Part shown: positions 5,736 through 10,087 of the stretch, one piece after another
How the letters are laid out: each line of letters begins with the position of its first letter
Numbering within the stretch: position 1 is the first letter of the stretch
Assembly: GCA_029059965.1 (NCBI GenBank)
Contig: JAIDUY010000019.1
Span: 1-10,087, forward strand
Source of the DNA: Muribaculaceae bacterium
Lineage (GTDB): Bacteria > Bacteroidota > Bacteroidia > Bacteroidales > Muribaculaceae
DNA: 10,087 nucleotides
Direction of reading: 5' to 3'
Program-made: the position numbers and the translations under genes
The notes under the pieces: model-generated
The model's input: only the letters and a program-made list of their open reading frames with translations
Told to the model about the DNA's origin: nothing
Databases searched by the model: none

Positions 5736-7873
5736 ACTATCTCGACCGCCTGAATAGCGCGCAGCTCGATGCGGTGACCACCACCGAAGGCCCCGTGCGC
5801 GTCATCGCCGGCGCCGGCACGGGCAAGACGCGCGCCCTGACGGCACGCTTCTGCTATCTGGCCGACATGCTCGGCATCGCGCCGTCGGCGGTGCTGTGCG
5901 TAACATTCACCAACAAGGCGGCCGCCGAGATGAAGCTGCGCATCCGTCGCATGCTGGGCGACTTCGACCTCGGCTACATCTGCACCTTCCACTCCTTCTG
6001 CGTCAGGCTGCTCAAGGAGGACATCCACGTGATGAACTTCCCGGCCAACTTCGTCATCCTCGACGAGGACGACCGCGACGAGCTGCTGCTCAAGGTCTAC
6101 GCCGACATGCAGCTCACCCTCAAGGATATGCCCCTGCGCACGGCGGCCGAATATATTGCCCGACGCAAGAACGACGTCGACCGCTACATCCCCTACTTCC
6201 TCGAGTTCGACAACGAGGACATGCTGCGCCGCGGCATCCGCAACGCCGACCGCCTCGAGGAAATCTTCATGCGCTTCATCTACGAGCAGAAGAAGAACTA
6301 CGCCTGCGACTTCGACGACATCATCAACTTCACGGCCTACATCCTCGAGAAGCATCCCGCCATCCTGTCCAAGTGGCAGACGCGCATGCAGTACGTAATG
6401 GTCGACGAGTTCCAGGACGTGAGTCCGCGCCAGTACCACATCGCGCGGATGATTTCGGGTGCGCACGGCAACCTCTTCATCGTCGGCGACCCCGACCAGA
6501 CCATCTACAGCTGGCGCGGCGCCGACGTCCGCCTGCTGCTCGACTTCGACAGCCTGTACCCCTCGGCGCAGACCATAGTTCTGGACGAGAACTACCGCTC
6601 GACGCCGCAGATTCTCGGTATCGCCAACACTCTCATAGCTCACAATTCCTGCCGCTATCCCAAGAATCTGGTACCCGTCAGCCCCGACGGCCTGCGCCCG
6701 ATGATGTACCACGCCCGCAGCGAGCGCGACGAGGCCGCGTGGGTGGTGCGCGCCATCCGTAAGCTGACCGAGTCGGGCGTGGCGCCGGGCGACATCGCCA
6801 TCCTCTATCGCGCCCACTTCGTGTCGCGCAGCCTCGAGGAGGAGCTGATGCGCAAGGAGGTGCCGCACCGCATCTACTCGGGCACGCCTTTCTACGGACG
6901 GCAGGAAATCAAGGACGTCATCTGCTACCTGCGTATGCTTGTCAGCGCCGACGACATCGCTTTCCGCCGCACCGTCAACAACCCCACGCGCGGCATAGGC
7001 CGCAAGCGCATGGCCTTCATCGCCGATGCCGCCGCCGAGTCGGGCTGCTCGCTCTACGAGGCTCTGTGTGCCAATCTCGACGACCCTCTGCTGGCCCGCA
7101 CCGGCGCCCGTGCCTACGTCGAGGCCATAGAGACGGCGCGCGCCATGGTCGGCACCGTCTCGCTGGGCGACCTTATGCAGAAACTGCTGGACATGAGCGG
7201 CTATGAGGAGAGCCTGCGCACACAGGCGCAGTGGGAGCGCCTCGACAACCTCGCCGAGCTCAAGCGTGCCATCGAGGAGGCCGGACACGACGACGACGAG
7301 ACCCTCGACCGCTTCATCGCCCGCACGGCGCTGGTGACGAATTCCGACCGCGACTCCGACGAAGGCGCGGCTGTGCGCCTGATGACCGTCCATACGGCCA
7401 AGGGCATGGAGTTCCCCTACGTGTTCGTCTGCGGCCTCGACGAGGGCATCTTTCCCTCGCGGCGCTCGGCATCGCCCGAGGCCATCGAGGAGGAGCGCCG
7501 CCTGGCCTATGTGGCTTTCACCCGCGCCTGCAAGGGGCTTTTCCTTACCGACGCCGAGGGTTTCAACCACGACCGCTCCGGCAAGACTCCCAGCCGCTTC
7601 ATCTACGAGGCCGGCACCGAGGCCATGGACTTCCCGCGCCCGCTGCCTCCGCAGCAGCCGCTCGCGCCTCTTCCCGCCGATGCCTCGCCGCGCGATGCCC
7701 GCTTCCGCAGCGGCGACACCGTCGCCCACCCCGTGTTCGGCTACGGCCTGGTCATCGAGGTCGACGAGGCCATAGGGGCATATGTCATCCAGTTCCAGAA
7801 ACTACCTACGGCGCGCACACTGCGCTTCGCCGCGCCGCTCACTTCCATCGATTCCGAAAAATGGCAAGACTGA
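5732..7873 (+). CDS. UvrD/PcrA-type superfamily 1 DNA helicase
   Basis: A 713-residue ATP-dependent 3'-5' DNA helicase carrying all SF1A motifs in order: Q motif LNSAQLDAV, Walker A GAGTGKT (27-33, Lys32), Ia FTNKAAAEMK, Ib TFHSFC, Walker B VDEFQD (224-229), III VGDPDQTIYSWRGA (251-264), IV ENYRSTPQI, V LMTVHTAKGMEFPYVFV, and VI EEERRLAYVAFTRA (to residue 599). The C-terminus ends in a small beta domain (FRSGDTVAHPVFGYGLVIEV) like the Tudor-like end of PcrA, which contacts RNA polymerase or partner proteins. Likely roles are nucleotide excision repair, clearing of RecA or replication-fork obstacles; whether it is the main UvrD or a second paralogue cannot be told from one window. The start at 5732 overlaps the U32 stop by 4 bases. 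The frame is open far upstream, but that is a shadow of the U32 gene. Confidence 0.95.
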   Translation: MNYLDRLNSAQLDAVTTTEGPVRVIAGAGTGKTRALTARFCYLADMLGIAPSAVLCVTFTNKAAAEMKLRIRRMLGDFDLGYICTFHSFCVRLLKEDIHVMNFPANFVILDEDDRDELLLKVYADMQLTLKDMPLRTAAEYIARRKNDVDRYIPYFLEFDNEDMLRRGIRNADRLEEIFMRFIYEQKKNYACDFDDIINFTAYILEKHPAILSKWQTRMQYVMVDEFQDVSPRQYHIARMISGAHGNLFIVGDPDQTIYSWRGADVRLLLDFDSLYPSAQTIVLDENYRSTPQILGIANTLIAHNSCRYPKNLVPVSPDGLRPMMYHARSERDEAAWVVRAIRKLTESGVAPGDIAILYRAHFVSRSLEEELMRKEVPHRIYSGTPFYGRQEIKDVICYLRMLVSADDIAFRRTVNNPTRGIGRKRMAFIADAAAESGCSLYEALCANLDDPLLARTGARAYVEAIETARAMVGTVSLGDLMQKLLDMSGYEESLRTQAQWERLDNLAELKRAIEEAGHDDDETLDRFIARTALVTNSDRDSDEGAAVRLMTVHTAKGMEFPYVFVCGLDEGIFPSRRSASPEAIEEERRLAYVAFTRACKGLFLTDAEGFNHDRSGKTPSRFIYEAGTEAMDFPRPLPPQQPLAPLPADASPRDARFRSGDTVAHPVFGYGLVIEVDEAIGAYVIQFQKLPTARTLRFAAPLTSIDSEKWQD

Positions 7874-8706
7874 AAACTCTATATGTCAGCGACATGGACG
7901 GAACTCTGCTTTCGTCCGACAGTCGCGTCTCGGCCCGGACGGCCGCTATCATCTCCGACCTCAGCGCCGCCGGCGCCATGATAACCGTAGCCACGGCGCG
8001 CACTCCGGCCACTGTGGTGCCCCTGCTTGCCGACACTCGCATCGGCGTCGATGCCGTCGTAATGACCGGAGCGGCCATGTGGAGCCGCAGCCGCGATGCT
8101 TTCGGCGAGGTGCATGCCATCCCCGAGGACCACGTCGTCCGCACCCTCGACCTGTGTCGCCATCATGACATCCATCCATTTGTCTACGTCATCGCCCCCG
8201 ACGGGCGCACCCTCGATGTCTACCACGGCGCCAAGGCCTTCAACAAGGCCGAGGAGGGTTTCTATCTCGAGCGCCGCAAGCTCACACTCAAGCGCTTCCA
8301 TCTCGGGCAGCCCGCACCGGCGCGGGCGCTGCACAGCTCGCTGCTTTTCTATGCCATGGGCCCGGCCGAGGCCATAGCGCCCCTTGCCGACAAACTCCGC
8401 GAGCAGACCGACTGCTCCGTATCGTGCTATCCCGACATATTCAATCCGGCCATCGCCAACCTCGAGATACTCGCTCCGGGTGTGTCGAAGGCTGCCGCCA
8501 TCAAGCTCCTTGCCGCGCAGACAGGCGCGCAACGCATCGTCGTGTTCGGCGACAATCTCAACGACCTGCCCATGTTCGCAATCGCCGACACAGCCGTGGC
8601 CGTCGGCAATGCCATGCCTCAGGTCAAGGAGGCTGCCGACATTATCATCGAGCCGAATTATACCGACTCTGTCGCACGTTTTATTGCTGCGGACTTCGCT
8701 TCTTGA
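7861..8706 (+). CDS. Cof-type HAD-IIB family phosphatase
   Basis: A 281-residue cytoplasmic hydrolase of the haloacid dehalogenase superfamily. Motif I is DMDGTLL with nucleophile Asp11 and acid/base Asp13. Motif II is Thr45 in TVATARTP, motif III is Lys210 in GVSKAAAIK, and motif IV is GDNLNDLPMF with Asp231 and Asp235 for magnesium. The large C2-type cap lies between about residues 85 and 190, as in Cof/YidA/YbjI proteins, which dephosphorylate sugar phosphates, flavin-like or pyridoxal phosphates with broad range. The substrate is not predictable here. The start at 7861 overlaps the end of the helicase gene by 13 bases in another frame, so translation is likely coupled. The PLP-binding YggS gene is close by but on the opposite strand, so a pyridoxal-phosphate substrate is only a loose thought. 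Confidence 0.95.
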   Translation: MARLKTLYVSDMDGTLLSSDSRVSARTAAIISDLSAAGAMITVATARTPATVVPLLADTRIGVDAVVMTGAAMWSRSRDAFGEVHAIPEDHVVRTLDLCRHHDIHPFVYVIAPDGRTLDVYHGAKAFNKAEEGFYLERRKLTLKRFHLGQPAPARALHSSLLFYAMGPAEAIAPLADKLREQTDCSVSCYPDIFNPAIANLEILAPGVSKAAAIKLLAAQTGAQRIVVFGDNLNDLPMFAIADTAVAVGNAMPQVKEAADIIIEPNYTDSVARFIAADFAS

Positions 8707-8734
8707 ATCACTTATAGGACAGGCTTTTACTCTT

Positions 8735-8771
8735 AGACCCCGGCGTTAACAAATATTGGGGAACGGGGTCT
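8735..8771. terminator. Hairpin between convergent HAD and yggS genes
   Basis: AGACCCCG (8735-8742) pairs with CGGGGTCT (8764-8771) around a 21-base A/T-rich loop, and TCT/AGA extends the stem beyond one T-T mismatch. It sits in the 64-base gap between two convergent genes, and its right arm includes the first base of the TTA that is the yggS stop codon on the minus strand. Neither side has a good U-run, so it may act weakly or with Rho. Confidence 0.5.
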
Positions 8772-9442
8772 TAGATGCGGTCGCCGAAGATGGCTGTGCC
8801 GATGCGCACGTGTGTGCTCCCGGCTGCGATGGCGGCCGGATAGTCGTGGCTCATGCCCATCGACACGATGTCGAATCCGCGCAGGTCGGGAGCCAGCCCG
8901 AGGGCACGGCGGCGAGCTTCGGCGATGGCCTCGAAGTCGGCGGCGATGCGAGCCTCGTCGTCGGTATTGCTGGCCATTCCCATCACTCCGCACAGATGCG
9001 TTGCCTCCAGACTGCGGAAAGCGCCGCGGGCGAAGAAATCCTCCAGCTCGGCGGGTGTGAATCCGAATTTGGTCTCCTCGCGGGCCACATGCACCTGCAT
9101 GAGCACGCGGCTCACCACGCCGGCGCGCTTGCTCTCGGCGTCGATGGCGCGCAGCAGGCGCTCGCTGTCGACGCTCTCGATGAGCGCCACGCGGCCCGTC
9201 GACACGAGCTGCCGCACCTTGTTGGTCTGCAGGTGGCCTATGAAATGCCACTGAATGTCGGCGGGCAGGGCGCCGATTTTGGCGCACAGCTCCTGCACGC
9301 GGCTCTCGCCGAAGATACGCTGCCCGGCCTCATAGGCCTCGGCCAGAGCCTCGACGGGATGGAACTTCGACACGGCCACCAGTTCCACGCCGGCGGGGAG
9401 GCCGGCGCGGATGGCGGTGAGTCGTTCGGCAATGGTGCTCAT
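8771..9442 (-). CDS. yggS: YggS/PLPBP family pyridoxal phosphate homeostasis protein
   Basis: A 223-residue single-domain TIM-barrel protein that binds pyridoxal 5'-phosphate (PLP) and keeps free PLP and amino-acid pools in balance; it has no known catalytic activity. Lys26 in LVAVSKFHP is the PLP Schiff-base lysine. Other signatures are FGESRVQEL (44-52), WHFIGHLQTNKV (65-76), GVMGMAS, SMGMSHDYPAAI (194-205) and the phosphate-binding STHVRIGTAIFG (209-220). Length is standard and the protein is complete. FGES replaces the more usual FGEN at residue 47, a mild variation. It begins 16 bases after the DUF4494 stop and is thus second in a two-gene operon. Confidence 0.96.
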   Translation of the reverse strand: MSTIAERLTAIRAGLPAGVELVAVSKFHPVEALAEAYEAGQRIFGESRVQELCAKIGALPADIQWHFIGHLQTNKVRQLVSTGRVALIESVDSERLLRAIDAESKRAGVVSRVLMQVHVAREETKFGFTPAELEDFFARGAFRSLEATHLCGVMGMASNTDDEARIAADFEAIAEARRRALGLAPDLRGFDIVSMGMSHDYPAAIAAGSTHVRIGTAIFGDRI

Positions 9443-9458
9443 GACCGGCGACGATATG

Positions 9459-9893
9459 TCAGTCGACCACCTTCATCTTGTAGACGTCCATCAGCGGAGT
9501 CTCGCTGATCTGGACAATCTCGTAGTCTGCCATGGTGCCCTTCATGCCCTCGGTGAAGTTCTCGAAGGCCTGCTTGAAGTTCGAAGCCTGCACCAGAATC
9601 TGCGAGACGGAGCGCTTCTCGCTGGCGGTCTTCTCGTCGATGGTTATGAAACCTACCTTGACCATATACCAGCGGTCGCCGCCCTCGTTGAAGAAGATTT
9701 CGCTGATTTTGGTTCGCTTGACGGCGTCAACCGAGAACTCGCCCGAGATAAAGGGTGTCTGTTCCTCGGTGATGCGTGCCTCGGCCTCGGTGAACGACAG
9801 GGCGTCCACCAGATAAGGCTCGGTAACTTTCTTTGCTGCACCGTTTTCCTGAAGTTTGTCGTAGCGTACTTTGCATTCAAACCAATTTGCCAT
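9459..9893 (-). CDS. DUF4494 domain protein
   Basis: A 144-residue soluble protein with the DUF4494 pattern: MANWFECKVRYDKLQENG at the N-terminus, KKVTEPYLVDALSFTEAEAR (26-45), FISGEF, then FFNEGGDRWYMVKVGFITIDE, and a C-terminal EGMKGTMADYEIVQISET. There is no signal peptide. The family is confined, as far as I know, to Bacteroidetes and has no established function; the alternating strands suggest a compact alpha/beta fold. The start at 9893 is chosen because the family begins at MANWFECKV; the upstream open frame (to about 10052) runs through the promoter and a terminator and is not coding. It is first in an operon with yggS, which I recall as a recurring Bacteroidales arrangement (memory, not checked), hinting at a link to PLP or amino-acid balance. 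Confidence 0.93.
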   Translation of the reverse strand: MANWFECKVRYDKLQENGAAKKVTEPYLVDALSFTEAEARITEEQTPFISGEFSVDAVKRTKISEIFFNEGGDRWYMVKVGFITIDEKTASEKRSVSQILVQASNFKQAFENFTEGMKGTMADYEIVQISETPLMDVYKMKVVD

Positions 9894-9923
9894 GGTCGTA
9901 TAGTGTGTATAGGGTTTTACTTG

Positions 9924-9950
9924 TTGATTAGGGAGAACAAAATTAATCAA
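9924..9950 (-). promoter_or_regulatory. Inverted repeat over -7 box and start site, possible operator
   Basis: TTGATTA (9924-9930) and TAATCAA (9944-9950) are perfect inverted copies separated by 13 bases. They bracket the -7 box (9938-9945) and the predicted transcription start. The spacing, centre to centre 20 bases or two helical turns, fits a dimeric repressor. An RNA hairpin is unlikely to matter because the right copy lies upstream of the predicted start. Confidence 0.35.
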
Positions 9951-9969
9951 ACCCCGCGACACAGCCAAA
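9938..9969 (-). promoter_or_regulatory. Promoter of the DUF4494-yggS operon
   Basis: On the minus strand a perfect -33 TTTG (9969-9966) is followed after exactly 20 bases by TAATTTTG (9945-9938), a full match to TAnnTTTG. Transcription would start near 9931, giving a leader of roughly 38 bases. A second -7-like word, TAGATTTG (9973-9966), overlaps the -33 box but lacks its own -33 match. Confidence 0.7.
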
Positions 9970-10009
9970 TCTATTTTTCCATCACGGCACGCGCCTCCGC
10001 GCCACTGAC

Positions 10010-10040
10010 AAAAAAACCCGGAGGCTGTGTGGCATCCGGG
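10010..10040 (-). terminator. Intrinsic terminator for a minus-strand gene entering from the right
   Basis: Read on the minus strand, CCCGGA (10040-10035) and TCCGGG (10022-10017) form the stem and are followed at once by seven T (10016-10010), the classic intrinsic form. The stem can extend outward through TTTGTCA (10045-10051 plus strand) and TGACAAA (10006-10012) with two mismatches. It lies upstream of the DUF4494 promoter and so insulates that operon from the gene to the right. Confidence 0.75.
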
Positions 10041-10048
10041 ATTATTTG

Positions 10049-10087
10049 TCAATGGCCGGGGGGAGGACCCATGCGGCTGCCGGGGGG
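10049..10087 (-). CDS. Possible 3' end of a Pro/Gly-rich CDS (partial)
   Basis: A minus-strand frame enters from the right edge and ends in TGA at 10051-10049, with C-terminal residues PPGSRMGPPPGH. The stop lies in the outer arm of the terminator described at 10010-10040, just where a gene end is expected. With only 12 codons visible this is weak; another minus frame is also open here. Confidence 0.25.
   Translation of the reverse strand, partial: PPGSRMGPPPGH

Noticed and set aside
5705..7729. Antisense open frame of 674 codons across the helicase gene
   Set aside because: It has Ala/Val/Gly/His-rich composition typical of the reverse complement of GC-rich genes. The plus strand carries all SF1 helicase motifs.
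8756..9508. Plus-strand open frame of 250 codons opposite yggS
   Set aside because: Shadow of yggS; low-complexity His/Ala/Gly composition and no recognisable motif.
9894..10052. N-terminal extension of DUF4494
   Set aside because: It would run through the promoter and a U-tailed terminator; the family starts at MANWFECKV.
1..10087. tRNA, rRNA, CRISPR array, insertion sequence or phage genes
   Set aside because: No cloverleaf, regular spaced repeats, transposase or integrase motifs, or terminal inverted repeats were seen on either strand.

Overview
The window reads as chromosomal DNA of a Bacteroidales bacterium, possibly a GC-rich relative of Bacteroides such as a Muribaculaceae member (inference). 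The evidence is a BspA-type leucine-rich-repeat lipoprotein with an acidic Bacteroidetes surface-export signal, a SecG with a long Ala/Pro/Glu tail, a DUF4494 protein paired with YggS, starts without Shine-Dalgarno sequences, and two promoters of the Bacteroides type (TTTG, about 20 bases, then TAnnTTTG). No rRNA, tRNA, CRISPR array, transposase or phage gene is visible.

Layout. The left part (1-3770) is accessory-like. It holds the tail of an unidentified CDS, a small leucine-rich-repeat lipoprotein, a DUF2971 protein behind a strongly foldable leader, a PAS-only protein closely followed by a conserved protein of unknown function, and an integral-membrane acyltransferase. The lipoprotein, DUF2971 and acyltransferase genes are clearly richer in A+T than the rest, while the PAS/unknown pair between them matches the GC-rich core. 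This part is therefore a mosaic.

The middle part (3870-8706) is core-like and GC-rich: secG with its own promoter, a GC-rich hairpin, then a tight three-gene unit of a U32 'peptidase' (RNA-hydroxylase family), a UvrD/PcrA-type helicase and a Cof-type HAD phosphatase. The last three genes overlap (4 and 13 bases), so translation is probably coupled. No promoter is visible between secG and the U32 gene.

The right part (8735-10087) lies on the minus strand. DUF4494 and yggS form a two-gene operon with a good promoter whose -7 box and predicted start lie inside an inverted repeat. A hairpin separates yggS from the convergent HAD gene. A terminator with a 7-T tail near the right edge closes a gene that enters from outside.

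I found no convincing complete new system. The most interesting leads are regulatory: mutually exclusive RNA helices ahead of the DUF2971 gene, a similar pair between secG and the U32 gene, and the possible operator over the DUF4494-yggS promoter. The PAS/unknown-protein pair is the best functional lead.
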